DNA of 51,996 bases from Actinomyces sp. oral taxon 448 str. F0400 (GCF_000220835.1 NZ_GL985606.1:2760023-2812018); one strand, 5' to 3'. Positions 34,471 to 43,675 are shown, counted from the first letter of the stretch. Notes: generated from the letters alone by a model not told the origin. Numbers and translations are program-made.

Positions 34471-35445
34471 TCAGAACTCGAACAGGCCGGCCACCGAACC
34501 GTCATCGAAGACGGCCTTGACGGCCCGCGCCAGCAGCGGTGCGATCGGCAGGACGGTCAGCCGCTCGAAGCGTTTGGGCTCCGGGATCGGCAGGGTATCG
34601 GTGACGACGACCTCCCGGGCGCCGCAGGTCGACAGGCGGTCGACGGCCGGGCCGGAGAGGATGCCGTGAGTCGCGGCGACGATGACATCCTTCACGCCGG
34701 CGCCCAGCAGCACCTGGACGGCCTTGGCGATGGTGCCACCGGTATCGATCATGTCGTCGACCAGCACGCATGAGCGTCCTTCGACGTCGCCGACGACGCG
34801 ATTGGCCACCATCTCGTTGGGACGGGTGATGTCGCGGGTCTTGTGGATGAAGGCCAGCGGCGTGCCGCCCAGGGCGTTGGCCCAGCGTTCCGCCACGCGG
34901 ATGCGACCGGCATCGGGGGAGACGACGGCGGCATTGGCGGTGTCGATGCGTCCGCGGATGTAGTCCACGAGAACCGGTTGGGCCCACAGGTGATCCCAGG
35001 GGCCGTCGAAGAAGCCCTGCTCCTGGGAGGAGTGCAGGTCGACGCTCATAATGCGGTCCGCGCCCGCCGTCTTGTACAGGTCCGCCACGAGGCGCGCGGA
35101 GATGGGCTCACGACCCAGGTGCTTCTTGTCCTGGCGGGCGTAGGGGAAGAAGGGGGCGACAACGGTGATGCGCTTGGCGGAGGCGCGCTTGAGCGCGTCG
35201 ACCATGATGAGCTGCTCCATGAGCCAGTCATTGACCCGGTCCCCGTGGGATTGGACGGCGAAGACGTCGCAGCCTCGCACCGACTCGTTGAAACGGACGT
35301 AGGTCTCCCCGTTGGAGAAGTCATAGGAGGTCGAGGAGAGCACCTCGGTGCCGAGCTCGGCGGCCACGTCCCGGGCGAGCCGGGGGTGCGCCCTGCCCGA
35401 GACGACGACCAGTCGCTTCTCGCCGCTGGTGATGATGCCCGTCAT
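34471..35445 (-). CDS. prs: Ribose-phosphate diphosphokinase (PRPP synthetase)
   Basis: A 324-aa enzyme making PRPP from ribose 5-phosphate and ATP for nucleotide, His, Trp and NAD synthesis. FNESVRGCDVFAVQSHG, the ATP loop PFFPYARQDKKHLGREPISARLVADL, DLHSSQEQGFFDGP, the catalytic flexible loop and the PRPP-binding VLVDDMIDTGGTIAKA are complete. ATG 35445 has GAGAGGAAC upstream. glmU lies 117 bp upstream on the same strand, the same order as Rv1018c-Rv1017c, so the two are probably cotranscribed: both feed nucleotide sugar and wall precursor supply. Confidence 0.97.
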   Translation of the reverse strand: MTGIITSGEKRLVVVSGRAHPRLARDVAAELGTEVLSSTSYDFSNGETYVRFNESVRGCDVFAVQSHGDRVNDWLMEQLIMVDALKRASAKRITVVAPFFPYARQDKKHLGREPISARLVADLYKTAGADRIMSVDLHSSQEQGFFDGPWDHLWAQPVLVDYIRGRIDTANAAVVSPDAGRIRVAERWANALGGTPLAFIHKTRDITRPNEMVANRVVGDVEGRSCVLVDDMIDTGGTIAKAVQVLLGAGVKDVIVAATHGILSGPAVDRLSTCGAREVVVTDTLPIPEPKRFERLTVLPIAPLLARAVKAVFDDGSVAGLFEF

Positions 35446-35562
35446 GGCGTGGTTCCTCTCTCGCGGTCGGTGGGACCCTCTGGTGAGCGCGCCGGCGCCG
35501 GGGCGTCCCCGCGCTCTCGTGCATGCACGCGGCTTTCAGCGCCGGGGTGCGCCCGGCGGCCA

Positions 35563-36552
35563 TCAGCCGGGGGCGGCGTCGCCGTCGAGCTGGCTGAAGG
35601 GCGCGACGACCGCGCCGGCGGGGATCTCGACGTCGGTCAGGATGGCGTAGGCACCCACACGAGAGCCCTCGCCGATGCGGGTCGTGCCGCGCAGGAGCGC
35701 GCCGGGCTCGAGGGTCACATCCCGGGCGAGCTCAACGTCGACGTCCACCCGGGTGCCGACCGGGTCGACAACGCCGACGCCCGCCTCCATCCAGCGGGCC
35801 AGCGTGCGCCGGTTGAGCTCGGCGCCGAGCGCGGCCAGCTGGGCGCGGTCGTTGCAGCCCTCGACCAGCCAGTGATCAGCGACCACCAGGGCGGAGGTGG
35901 GCCGGCCCGCGGCGCGGGCGCGGGCGACGACATCGGTGAGGTAGACCTCCCCCTGATCGTTGTCGGTGCCCAGGGCGGCCAGGGCCGAGCGCAGGTGGGC
36001 GGCGTCGAAGACGTAGACGCCGGCATTGATCTCCGTGATGGCGCGCTGGGTCGGGTTCGCGTCGCGCTGCTCGACGATCGCCGAGACGGCGCCGTCCGGC
36101 TCGCGCACGACACGGCCGTAGCCAGTCGGGTCCTCCAGGACGGTGGACAGCAGGGTGACGGCGTCGCCGCGCTCGACGTGCTGGGCGAGCAGGGCCCGGA
36201 GGGTCGCGGTGTCCAGGAGCGGGACATCGCCGCTGGTGACGACGACGGGCCCTGTCAGATCGTCGGGCAGCCGGGCCAGACCGCAGGCGACGGCTCGGCC
36301 GGTACCCGGGACGTCGTCCTGATCGGCGGGCACGGCGTCCGGTGCGACCTCGGCCAGGTGGGCGACGACGGCGTCGCGCTCGTGACGGACGACGACCACC
36401 AGGTGCTCGGGCTCCAGGCCGCGTGCGGCGCGGACGGCATGATCGAGGAGACTGCGTCCGCCAATGGTGTGGAGCACCTTGGGGGTGGCCGAGCGCATGC
36501 GGGTGCCCTTGCCTGCGGCCATGATGATGACGGCGGTCGGAGTGGGAGCCAC
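35563..36552 (-). CDS. glmU: GlmU-like UDP-N-acetylglucosamine pyrophosphorylase lacking the acetyltransferase domain
   Basis: A 329-aa protein; ordinary bifunctional GlmU has ~450-490 residues. The uridyltransferase domain (1-~235) is complete: IIMAAGKGTRMRSATPKVLH, VPGTGRAVACGL, VTSGDVPLL, GYGRVVRE, TEINAGVYVFD, GEVYLTD. After the linker helix only about three left-handed beta-helix coils remain (residues ~265-322), and the protein stops at AGAVVAPFSQLDG. The Arg, Lys, Tyr and Asn residues that bind glucosamine-1-phosphate and acetyl-CoA in the missing half cannot be present. It should make UDP-GlcNAc but not acetylate glucosamine 1-phosphate. The stop is clean, and the following DNA to prs does not continue the domain. 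GTG 36552 has GAGG upstream. Confidence 0.9.
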   Translation of the reverse strand: MAPTPTAVIIMAAGKGTRMRSATPKVLHTIGGRSLLDHAVRAARGLEPEHLVVVVRHERDAVVAHLAEVAPDAVPADQDDVPGTGRAVACGLARLPDDLTGPVVVTSGDVPLLDTATLRALLAQHVERGDAVTLLSTVLEDPTGYGRVVREPDGAVSAIVEQRDANPTQRAITEINAGVYVFDAAHLRSALAALGTDNDQGEVYLTDVVARARAAGRPTSALVVADHWLVEGCNDRAQLAALGAELNRRTLARWMEAGVGVVDPVGTRVDVDVELARDVTLEPGALLRGTTRIGEGSRVGAYAILTDVEIPAGAVVAPFSQLDGDAAPG

Positions 36553-36719
36553 GGGTCCTCTTCTCGCAGGTTCTCGCAGGTGGTCGCGGATCGCGCCCGG
36601 TGCAACGAGCGCACGCCGTCATCCTACGTCGCCCATGGCGGCAGGAGACGGGGCGTGTCGCGCGCCGCCGTCGCCGTCGGACCGGTACGCGCCGCTCCGC
36701 CGGACCCCGCCGCGTCCGG

Positions 36720-36791
36720 TTCCGCCCCCAGGGTTCGAACCCGGACCTCAAGGCTCCAAAGGCCTGCGTGCTGCCACTACACCAGGGCGGA
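36720..36791 (-). tRNA. tRNA-Gln (anticodon TTG)
   Basis: Minus-strand cloverleaf: 7-bp acceptor stem (TCCGCCC with GGGCGGA, perfect), D-arm GTGT/GCAC, T-arm with loop TTCGAAC, and anticodon loop CTTTGGA with T33 and anticodon TTG. The D-arm (TGGTGTAGTGGCAGCAC) is typical of bacterial tRNA-Gln. The first anticodon-stem pair (27-43) is a C-T mismatch and the discriminator base is A. CCA is not encoded. It lies between glmU and the TetR gene. Confidence 0.9.
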
Positions 36792-36953
36792 TCACCGCGA
36801 CCCGGATGCACCGGCCCCGCGGCTGCGCCAGTGTCTCACGGCCGCATCGTCCCCGCAGGACCGATGTTGTCGGGCGCGCCACGGCGCATCGGCGGCCGGC
36901 ATCACGGCGGGCCGGCCGACGACTGCCCGCACGCGGCACGGCATGATTGGCCC

Positions 36954-37577
36954 ATGGTCAGCAAGAGCAAGCGCACCCGCATGAGCGCGGGCGAGCGTCG
37001 CGAACAGCTCATCGAAGTGGCGCGCGGCCTGTTCGCCACCAAAGGTTTCGACGGGACGAGTATCGAGGAGATCGCCGCCCGGGCGAAAGTCTCCAAACCC
37101 GTGGTCTACGAGCACTTCGGAGGCAAGGAGGGCCTGTACGCCGTCATTGTGGACCGCGAACTCAACACCATCTCGACAACGATCACCCGGGCGCTCGGCT
37201 CGTCGTCCTCCGCCTCGGTCACCGTCGAACGCGCAGCCCTGGCCCTGTTGAGCTACATCGAGGACTCCCCCGACGGCTTCCGCATCCTCTCCAGCGGCAA
37301 CGACCGGGCCTCGGGCACGTACTCCACGCTGCTGGCCGACGTCGCCATCCAGGTCTCAGGACTGCTGGCCTCGCAGTTCTCCGACCACGGCATCGACCCG
37401 CGCACGGCGCCGCTGTACGCCCAGATGCTCGTGGGAATCGTGGCCATGCCCTCGCAGTGGTGGCTGGAAAACCGGACCATGAGCAAGGAGGAGGTCGCCG
37501 CCCATATGGTCAACCTCGCCTGGAACGGCCTGCGGGCCATGGAGCCCAGACCGACGCTGCGCGTCCCCGCTCAGTAG
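36954..37577 (+). CDS. TetR/AcrR family transcriptional regulator
   Basis: A 207-aa repressor-type protein. The HTH domain is at 13-60 (RREQLIEVARGLFATKGFDGTSIEEIAARAKVSKPVVYEHFGGKEGLY); the C-terminal ligand domain is all-helical with SSGNDRASGTYSTLLADVA and the QWWLENRTMSKEEVAAHMVNLAWNGL helix. It matches the position of Rv1019 next to mfd/glmU. ATG 36954 lacks a Shine-Dalgarno, but CATGAT lies six bases upstream, fitting a leaderless mRNA. Its stop lies inside the end of the convergent acyltransferase gene (7-bp overlap). Its operator and ligand are unknown. Confidence 0.93.
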   Translation: MVSKSKRTRMSAGERREQLIEVARGLFATKGFDGTSIEEIAARAKVSKPVVYEHFGGKEGLYAVIVDRELNTISTTITRALGSSSSASVTVERAALALLSYIEDSPDGFRILSSGNDRASGTYSTLLADVAIQVSGLLASQFSDHGIDPRTAPLYAQMLVGIVAMPSQWWLENRTMSKEEVAAHMVNLAWNGLRAMEPRPTLRVPAQ

Positions 37578-38608
37578 AGCCGTTTGAGAAGACCCAGCCC
37601 GCGCACCCGGGACGCGCCTACCAGGCAGACGCTCAGAGCGAAGGAGACCAGCGCGATGAGCAGTGAGCGGATCGGGCCGGCGCTGTGCGCGATATCGGCG
37701 CCGAAGGCCGTCAGCACGCCGTAGTGGACGAAGTACACCAGGCTCCCCGTGCGGCGGGCGGTCACCTGCCCGGGCAACGGCGCCCGGGCGGTGCGGGCCA
37801 CCAACAGGCGCAGCAGGGCCGGGACGAGAACGACCGCGCACAGCGAGCAGGTGGCCACGGGCTCCGCCAGGTCCGCTCCGAATGCGGCCCGACGTCTTAC
37901 GAAGACCTCGCCGAGCATGCCGATCCACGCCACCGCGGTAACGACGACGGCCGTCCGGGGCCGCCACCCGCCGGTGCGCGCGACCCACGCCCCGGCCGCC
38001 ACATAGCACGCACCGGTGAAAACACCGTCGCGCGGTGCGAGGGACAGATCGTTGAGTCCCGTCAGAAGACCGCCGACGAGTCCCTGGACTCCGCCCCCGG
38101 AGAGCATCCCCCTCCCCTGAGCGCCGTAGGCGAGCGTTCCGACGGCACTGAGGCAGGCCAGGACGACGAGCAGTCGTCCCGGAGACATCACCCGCAGGCC
38201 GATGGCAACGATGCCGATGCCGATGGCCGCGGTCGGCAGATACCACAGATGCGTCATCCCGCCGGTGAGGACGAGCCGAACCAGGTGGACGGGCCCTTCG
38301 AGGCCCTCGGACAGCTGGTCGTGGACGATGACGGGCAGATAGAGCACCACCCAGATGAGGTAGAGCTCGAGGAGGCGCCGGATCTGGCGGCGCACCGGAG
38401 GATTCATCCTGCGGAAGAGGAGGTATCCGGAGATCGCCAGGTAGAGGGGGACCGCCAGGCGGGCCGCACCGGCTGTGACGTAGGTGTTGACGGTGGGGGC
38501 GGGTCCGGCGAGGGGGGCGGTGTGGATCCAGATGACCAGCAGCGCCAGGACGGGCTTGACCAGGTCGATCCCGGGGACGATGGCGGAGGGCGCGGATGGG
38601 CGACTCAT
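37571..38608 (-). CDS. Acyltransferase 3 family membrane protein
   Basis: A 345-aa polytopic protein with about ten hydrophobic segments. The acyltransferase-3 motifs are GIDLVKPVLALLVIWIHTAPL (catalytic His in segment 1), LAISGYLLFRRM with a following cluster of Arg (RRQIRRLLELYLIW), and HLWYLP. Such enzymes move acyl groups across the membrane to sugars of wall or exported glycans. It is the last gene of the ksgA-ispE-ABC-F run, starting with an ATGA overlap with the ABC-F stop. ATG 38608 has GGAG very close upstream. The acceptor is unknown; a succinyl- or acetyl-transferase are both possible. Confidence 0.85.
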   Translation of the reverse strand: MSRPSAPSAIVPGIDLVKPVLALLVIWIHTAPLAGPAPTVNTYVTAGAARLAVPLYLAISGYLLFRRMNPPVRRQIRRLLELYLIWVVLYLPVIVHDQLSEGLEGPVHLVRLVLTGGMTHLWYLPTAAIGIGIVAIGLRVMSPGRLLVVLACLSAVGTLAYGAQGRGMLSGGGVQGLVGGLLTGLNDLSLAPRDGVFTGACYVAAGAWVARTGGWRPRTAVVVTAVAWIGMLGEVFVRRRAAFGADLAEPVATCSLCAVVLVPALLRLLVARTARAPLPGQVTARRTGSLVYFVHYGVLTAFGADIAHSAGPIRSLLIALVSFALSVCLVGASRVRGLGLLKRLY

Positions 38609-40590
38609 GGCTCCAACACCTCGGCCGCCTCCAGCCATTGCGTCTCCAGCTCGGCGCGGGAGGTCTGGGCGGCGGCGAGCTGCCTGCCGAGCCCGGCGAG
38701 CTCGTCCGCACGAGTCGGATCGGCCGAGACGGCCTCCAAACGGCCGTGCAGCGCGTCGACGGCCTGCCCGGCCCTGTCGAGACGGCGCTCGATGCGAGCC
38801 AGGTTCTTCTGGGCTCGGCGTCGATCGGCCCCGCTCAGACCCGGCCGGGCGTCGCCGTCGGGGTCCGCGGACCCGGCTGACCCGGCTGATCTCGCGGGTC
38901 CGCCGGGTCCGCGCCCGGCCGGCTCGCCGCCGCGCACGCGGACCGCGTCGTCGACCTTCACGGCATCGCGCCGCAGCCGGAGGTACTGCCCCACTCCCCC
39001 GGGCAGGTCGCGCACGCCGCCGTCGCCCAGAAGGGCGACCTGGTGGTCGGTGACCCGTTCGAGCAGGTAGCGGTCGTGGGAGACGACGACGAGGGTGCCG
39101 GGGAAGGAGTCGAGGATGTCCTCGACGGCGGCGAGCGTGTCGGTGTCCAGGTCGTTGGTGGGCTCGTCGAGGAGCAGCACATTGGGCTCCGTCATGAGCA
39201 GACGCAGCAGCTGGAGGCGGCGGCGCTCACCGCCGGAGACCTCGCCCACCCGAGTCCAGGCGCGCTGGCGGGTGAAGCCGAGGCGTTCGACGAGCTGGGC
39301 CGCGGTCAGCTCCCTGCCGCCCGCGCTCACCCGCTCGCCGACCATGGCGACCGCCTCGACGACCCGCACGTGGGCCAGGGCGTCCAGCTCGTGGGTGGAC
39401 TGGGACAGGGTCGCGACTCTGACCGTCTTCCCGCGCACGACGCGCCCCCGGGTCGGCTCGAGGGCGCCCTCGAGCAGCCGCAGCAGGGTGGTCTTGCCGG
39501 CGCCGTTGACGCCGACGACGCCGACGCGCTCGCCCGGCGCCAGACGCCAGGTCACGTGACGCAGCACCTCCGTACCCTCAACACCCGCCGCATCCGCCTC
39601 GTGAGCCGCGGGCACAGCGTCCTCAGCGGGTCCGGCACTGCGCCGGGCGCGAGGAGCGGAGTAGCGCACGGTGACGTCCTCCAGTTCGATGACCCTCTTG
39701 CCCAGGCGGGCGGTGGCCATGGCCTGAAGCTCGACGCCGTCGCGCGGCGGCGGCTCATCGGCGATGAGGGCCTCGGCGGCGTCGATGCGGAAACGCGGCT
39801 TGGAGGTGCGCGCCGGCGCCCCGCGGCGCAACCAGGCGAGTTCCTTGCGCAGAAGGTTCTCGCGCTTGGCGGCGGCAGCAGCGGCCCGCCTGGCCCTCTC
39901 GGCTCGGGCCAACACGTAGGCGGCGTAACCGCCGTCGTAGACCTCGACCCTCCCGGGCGTCTGGGGGCGGCCGCCGTCCGAGTCGACCCCGGGGACGACC
40001 TCCCACACGTTGGCGCACACGGCGTCGAGGAACCAGCGGTCGTGGGTGACGGTGACCAGCGCGCCAGCGCGTCGTCGGGCCGCGAAACGAGTGTTCAGGT
40101 GGCGGGCGAGCCAGTCCACGCCCTCGATGTCGAGGTGGTTGGTGGGTTCGTCGAGGATGACGACGTCGGCGTCCGCGGTCAGCACCGCCGCCAGGGCGAC
40201 CCGCCGGCGCTGACCGCCCGAGAGGGTGCCGACCCGGGCATCGAGGTCGATGTCCGCCAGCAGGCCGGCGTGGACGTCCCGCACCGGGGCCCGCGAGGCC
40301 CACTCGTACTCGGGCGCATCGCCGTGCACGGCCGTGCGCACGGTGGCGCCGGGATCGAATCCGTCGGACTGGGGGAGCATGACAACGCCGGTGGCCCCGG
40401 AGCGGGTGACCCGACCGCCATCGACGTCGCGGACGCCCGCGAGCGCCGCCAGGAGAGTCGACTTGCCGGCGCCGTTGGGCCCCAGGACGCCCACGCGGCT
40501 GCCGTCGCCGATACCGAGGGTCACGTCGTCCAGGAGGATACGCGAGCCCACCACGATGCGAATGGACTCGGCTCCCAGTAGGTGCGCCAT
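38605..40590 (-). CDS. ABC-F family ATPase (ribosome-associated)
   Basis: A 661-aa soluble protein with two ABC domains and no membrane part. Domain 1: GPNGAGKSTLL (~36-46), LSGGQRRRVALAAVL, VVILDEPTNHLDIEGVDWLA. Domain 2: GVNGAGKTTLL, VSGGERRRLQLLRLLM, VLLLDEPTNDLDTDTLAAVED. The inter-domain linker (about 235-320) is charged and helical. After a Gly/Ser/Asp-rich stretch, the C-terminus is a coiled coil (ADRRRAQKNLARIERRLDRAGQ...LAAAQTSRAELETQWLEA), as in Uup. By family it acts on the ribosome as a translation factor or confers target protection. ATG 40590 overlaps the ispE stop by one base (TGATG). Confidence 0.94.
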   Translation of the reverse strand: MAHLLGAESIRIVVGSRILLDDVTLGIGDGSRVGVLGPNGAGKSTLLAALAGVRDVDGGRVTRSGATGVVMLPQSDGFDPGATVRTAVHGDAPEYEWASRAPVRDVHAGLLADIDLDARVGTLSGGQRRRVALAAVLTADADVVILDEPTNHLDIEGVDWLARHLNTRFAARRRAGALVTVTHDRWFLDAVCANVWEVVPGVDSDGGRPQTPGRVEVYDGGYAAYVLARAERARRAAAAAAKRENLLRKELAWLRRGAPARTSKPRFRIDAAEALIADEPPPRDGVELQAMATARLGKRVIELEDVTVRYSAPRARRSAGPAEDAVPAAHEADAAGVEGTEVLRHVTWRLAPGERVGVVGVNGAGKTTLLRLLEGALEPTRGRVVRGKTVRVATLSQSTHELDALAHVRVVEAVAMVGERVSAGGRELTAAQLVERLGFTRQRAWTRVGEVSGGERRRLQLLRLLMTEPNVLLLDEPTNDLDTDTLAAVEDILDSFPGTLVVVSHDRYLLERVTDHQVALLGDGGVRDLPGGVGQYLRLRRDAVKVDDAVRVRGGEPAGRGPGGPARSAGSAGSADPDGDARPGLSGADRRRAQKNLARIERRLDRAGQAVDALHGRLEAVSADPTRADELAGLGRQLAAAQTSRAELETQWLEAAEVLEP

Positions 40591-41567
40591 CAGCCCACCA
40601 TCCGGGCCCCGGCCACGGGGGCGTCGACTCTCACGGTGCCGCGCACCGGACCGGAGGTCTCCAGCGCGCGGGCGACGCACGCGGCGCTGCCCGAGTCGGG
40701 CACGAGGGCGGCCACCGTCGGGCCCGAGCCGGAGACGATGGCGCGCAGCGCCCCGGCGCGTTCGGCGGTCGCGATGACGTCGGCCAGCTCCGGGCGCAGC
40801 GAGAGCGCCGCCTCCTGGAGGTCATTGTGCAGTCCGGCGGCCAGAGCCCGAGCGTCCCCGCAGCGCAGGGCCGCGGTCATCTCCTCGCAGGCCTCGGCGA
40901 GCGCGGCCGGTGGCTGCGGGGTGAGTTCGTCGAAGCGCCGGAAGACCGCCGGCGTGGGCAGGCCCCGCGAGGCGAGGGCGAGGACCCACAGGTACCGGCC
41001 CCGGGTCATCAGCGGGGTGAGGCGATCCCCGCGTCCGTGCCCGACGGCGGTGGCGCCCAGGAGCGGGAAGGGGACGTCGGCGCCGAGGCGGGCCGCCAGT
41101 GCCTGCAGGTCCTCGGGTCCGAGGCCGGTGCCCCACAGGGCGTTGCACGCCGTCAGCGTCGCCGCGGCGTCGGCGGATCCGCCGGCCATGCCACCGGCCA
41201 CGGGCACGCGCTTGCGCACGATCAGGTCGACGCCCTCATCCACGCCGGTCGCCTCCGCCAGCAGGCGCGCCGCGCGCACGGCGAGGTTGGCGCCGTCGGC
41301 GGGCACACGGGCATCGGCCTCCTCAAGGCGCAGCGTGATACGGCCCCGCTCGAGGCGGGACTGGCTGCGGGCGGTGACCGTCTCGATGAGCCGCACCGCC
41401 TGGAAAACGGTGGTCAGCGGGTGGTAGCCATCGGGGCCGGGGGCGCCGACGGACAGGAACAGGTTGATCTTCCCGGGCGCCTCGACCCTCACGGTCGTGG
41501 CGGAGCCGGGCCGGGGCGGTAGCGGTGCGCGCGGATCGGCGCCGGGAACGGCTCTCAGGTGGTTCAT
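40590..41567 (-). CDS. ispE: 4-diphosphocytidyl-2-C-methyl-D-erythritol kinase
   Basis: A 325-aa GHMP kinase of the non-mevalonate isoprenoid pathway; it phosphorylates CDP-methylerythritol with ATP. Motifs: [23 protein letters not shown] (substrate site), [17 protein letters not shown] (ATP loop) and [11 protein letters not shown] near the C-terminus. A ~25-residue Pro-rich leader precedes the first strand. ATG 41567 overlaps the ksgA stop as ATGA. The pathway product feeds UppS, whose gene lies at the left edge of the window. Confidence 0.95.
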   Translation of the reverse strand: MNHLRAVPGADPRAPLPPRPGSATTVRVEAPGKINLFLSVGAPGPDGYHPLTTVFQAVRLIETVTARSQSRLERGRITLRLEEADARVPADGANLAVRAARLLAEATGVDEGVDLIVRKRVPVAGGMAGGSADAAATLTACNALWGTGLGPEDLQALAARLGADVPFPLLGATAVGHGRGDRLTPLMTRGRYLWVLALASRGLPTPAVFRRFDELTPQPPAALAEACEEMTAALRCGDARALAAGLHNDLQEAALSLRPELADVIATAERAGALRAIVSGSGPTVAALVPDSGSAACVARALETSGPVRGTVRVDAPVAGARMVG

Positions 41568-42565
41568 CGGTTCTCCTGTGCAGTGGGGGCGGGCAGGGAG
41601 CCGGTGGCCGCGAGGGTCTCGGCCAGGGCCGCGAAAGCGGCGACGTCGAGCTTCTCGCCGCGCAGCGACGGGTCGATGCCGGCGGCGCGGGCGGCGTCCT
41701 CGGCGGCTCGCGGGCCGCCGGCCAGGGGGGCGAGCGCCTTGCGCAGGGTCTTGCGGCGCTGGGCGAAGGCGGCATCGACAACGGCGAAGACCTGGCTGCG
41801 ACTGGCGCTGGTGGCGGGCGGTCGACGGCGGGAGAGTTCGACCAGGGCGGAATCGACGTTGGGCGCGGGCCAGAAGACCGTGCGGCCGATGGTGATCGTA
41901 CGGCGGGCGGCCGCGTACCAGGCGGTCTTGACGCTGGGGACGCCGTAGGTCCGCGAGCCGGGCGCGGCGGTGAGGCGGTCGGCGACCTCCGCCTGGACCA
42001 TGACGGTGGCGCTCCCCAGATCCGGCAGGGCGGCGAACAGGGTCAGGAGCACCGGTACGGCGATGTTGTAGGGCAGGTTCGCCACCAGCCGGGTCGGGGC
42101 GGGGGCATTCTCCGGCATACCCAGCGCGGCCGGCGCATCGATGGTCAGGGCGTCGGCGAGGACGACGCGGAGTCGGCCGACGGCCCCCGGCGCGCGATCG
42201 GCGACGGTGACGGGCAGGGCACGGGCTAGGACCGGATCGACCTCGACGGCGGTGACGCGGGCCCCGGCCTCCAGGAGCGCCAGAGTCAGAGACCCGAGCC
42301 CCGGGCCGACCTCCAGCACGCTCTCCCCGAAGAGCACGCCCGCCGAGTGCACGATGCGGCGCACAGTGCCGGGATCCTGGACGAAGTTCTGCCCGAGGAG
42401 CCTGGTGGGACGGATGCCGAGCGCTGTGGCCAGACCCCGAACATCACCGGGCCCGAGCAGGCGAGCGCCGGCGTCCGCCTGCTCGACCGGACGCGGGGCG
42501 GACCGATCGCGTGTCCGCGCGCCGGAGGCGGAGGCGACGTCGATCGCGTCGGGGGTCTGGGCCAT
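41564..42565 (-). CDS. rsmA: 16S rRNA (adenine(1518)-N6/adenine(1519)-N6)-dimethyltransferase
   Basis: A 333-aa KsgA that dimethylates two adenosines near the 3' end of 16S rRNA during 30S maturation. After a ~50-residue Ala/Arg-rich leader come [16 protein letters not shown], the SAM loop [19 protein letters not shown], the acidic pair VEVDP, and the catalytic [12 protein letters not shown]-terminal helix: [16 protein letters not shown] 42565 lacks a Shine-Dalgarno; TACGCT at six bases upstream suggests a leaderless mRNA. It begins a four-gene run (ksgA, ispE, ABC-F, acyltransferase) joined by 1-4-nt overlaps. Confidence 0.95.
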   Translation of the reverse strand: MAQTPDAIDVASASGARTRDRSAPRPVEQADAGARLLGPGDVRGLATALGIRPTRLLGQNFVQDPGTVRRIVHSAGVLFGESVLEVGPGLGSLTLALLEAGARVTAVEVDPVLARALPVTVADRAPGAVGRLRVVLADALTIDAPAALGMPENAPAPTRLVANLPYNIAVPVLLTLFAALPDLGSATVMVQAEVADRLTAAPGSRTYGVPSVKTAWYAAARRTITIGRTVFWPAPNVDSALVELSRRRPPATSASRSQVFAVVDAAFAQRRKTLRKALAPLAGGPRAAEDAARAAGIDPSLRGEKLDVAAFAALAETLAATGSLPAPTAQENR

Positions 42566-42637
42566 GGGTCCAGCGTAACGGGCACCACCGATGCGACGGC
42601 GCATACCTCCGGTCCCGCAAGACGGGCGTGTGACGGA

Positions 42638-43642
42638 TCAGTACCAGCCGACGGACTGGGAGTGGGCCCAGGCACTGCACGGGGTGCCGTAACGCCCCTC
42701 GATGTACTGCATGCCCCATGTGATCTGCGCGGTGGGGTTGGTGGCCCAGTCGGCGGACACCGAACTCATCTTGGAGCCGGGCAGGGCCTGGGGGATGCCG
42801 AAGGCACCGGAGGAGGCGTTCTGCGCCTGGTAGTTCCAGCCGGACTCCTTGTTCCACAGGCTCTGCAGGCAGGAGAACTCGCTGTCCGCCCAGCCGTGGG
42901 AGCCCAGGAGCGAGCGGGCGATGGACTGGGCGCCCTCCGGGGTGGTGCCGTCACCGGAAGCGCTGGCCGCAGGAGCGGCGGCCTCCGATGAGCCGCCCCC
43001 GGTATCCGCCGGGGCGGCCGCCGTGTCGCCGCCACCGCCGCCGGTGCTCGCTGAGGCGGGCTGCGAGGCGGAGCCGGTACCGACCAGAACGACCTCGTCG
43101 ACCTTCTCGGTGACCACGACGCTGGACAGCGCCACACGCGAGACCTCGGCACCGTCCTGGGCGGTGACCTCGTACGTGGTACGAGTGACGCCGTCGACAC
43201 CCTCGGTCTCGACCCTGGTCTCGCCCTCGGGCAGGGAGTCGGTCTCCTTCTCGACGCTCCCGTGGGCCTCGGTGGTCTCCTCGGTGACGGTGTAGACGGA
43301 GTCGGACTGGCCCTCGACGACCATCCCCGCGGACTCGGTGGTGGTCACATCGGCGCCCTGAGCGCCGATGGCGGCCATGCGTGCCTGGCTCTCACTCAGG
43401 GGCTTGACGTTGCTGTCGCCCATCTGCGTGGCGGCGTAGGCGCCGCCGGAGACTGCCAGCGACAGGGCAGCGGCGACCCCGCCGGCCCGGTACATCATGG
43501 GAGCCACGGACGTCTTGGCCGCGCCATCAGCACGGCGACGGCCGTGAGTACCTGTGTTGGCGCCGGGCAGGCTCTTGGAGGCCAGAGCCCCGAGCTCGAC
43601 GAGCGTCGTGCTCCATGAGCTGGTCTGGGAGTGTCGACCCAC
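42638..43642 (-). CDS. G5-domain cell-wall lytic protein (RpfB-like)
   Basis: A 334-aa exported protein. A basic N-terminus and hydrophobic segment (~51-71, AGGVAAALSLAVSGGAYAA) give membrane anchoring or a signal peptide. A G5 domain covers about 115-185, then a ~50-residue Gly/Ala/Ser linker. The C-terminal ~95 residues are lysozyme-like (CLQSLWNKESGWNYQAQNASSGAFGIPQALPG), with E266 the probable catalytic acid and two Cys that may form a disulfide. This end resembles aggregation-promoting-factor/transglycosylase domains more than the classical Rpf domain. The position between tatD and ksgA equals Rv1009 (rpfB). It likely cleaves peptidoglycan at division or resuscitation. GTG 43642 has AGGAAG upstream. 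Confidence 0.85.
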   Translation of the reverse strand: MGRHSQTSSWSTTLVELGALASKSLPGANTGTHGRRRADGAAKTSVAPMMYRAGGVAAALSLAVSGGAYAATQMGDSNVKPLSESQARMAAIGAQGADVTTTESAGMVVEGQSDSVYTVTEETTEAHGSVEKETDSLPEGETRVETEGVDGVTRTTYEVTAQDGAEVSRVALSSVVVTEKVDEVVLVGTGSASQPASASTGGGGGDTAAAPADTGGGSSEAAAPAASASGDGTTPEGAQSIARSLLGSHGWADSEFSCLQSLWNKESGWNYQAQNASSGAFGIPQALPGSKMSSVSADWATNPTAQITWGMQYIEGRYGTPCSAWAHSQSVGWY

Positions 43643-43675
43643 GGTAACTTCCTAACGGTTGGCGATCTGCCCAGC

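Noticed and set aside
34843-36984. 713-codon plus-strand frame over prs, glmU and tRNA-Gln
   Set aside because: It spans a tRNA and two well-supported minus-strand genes; no recognisable protein features.
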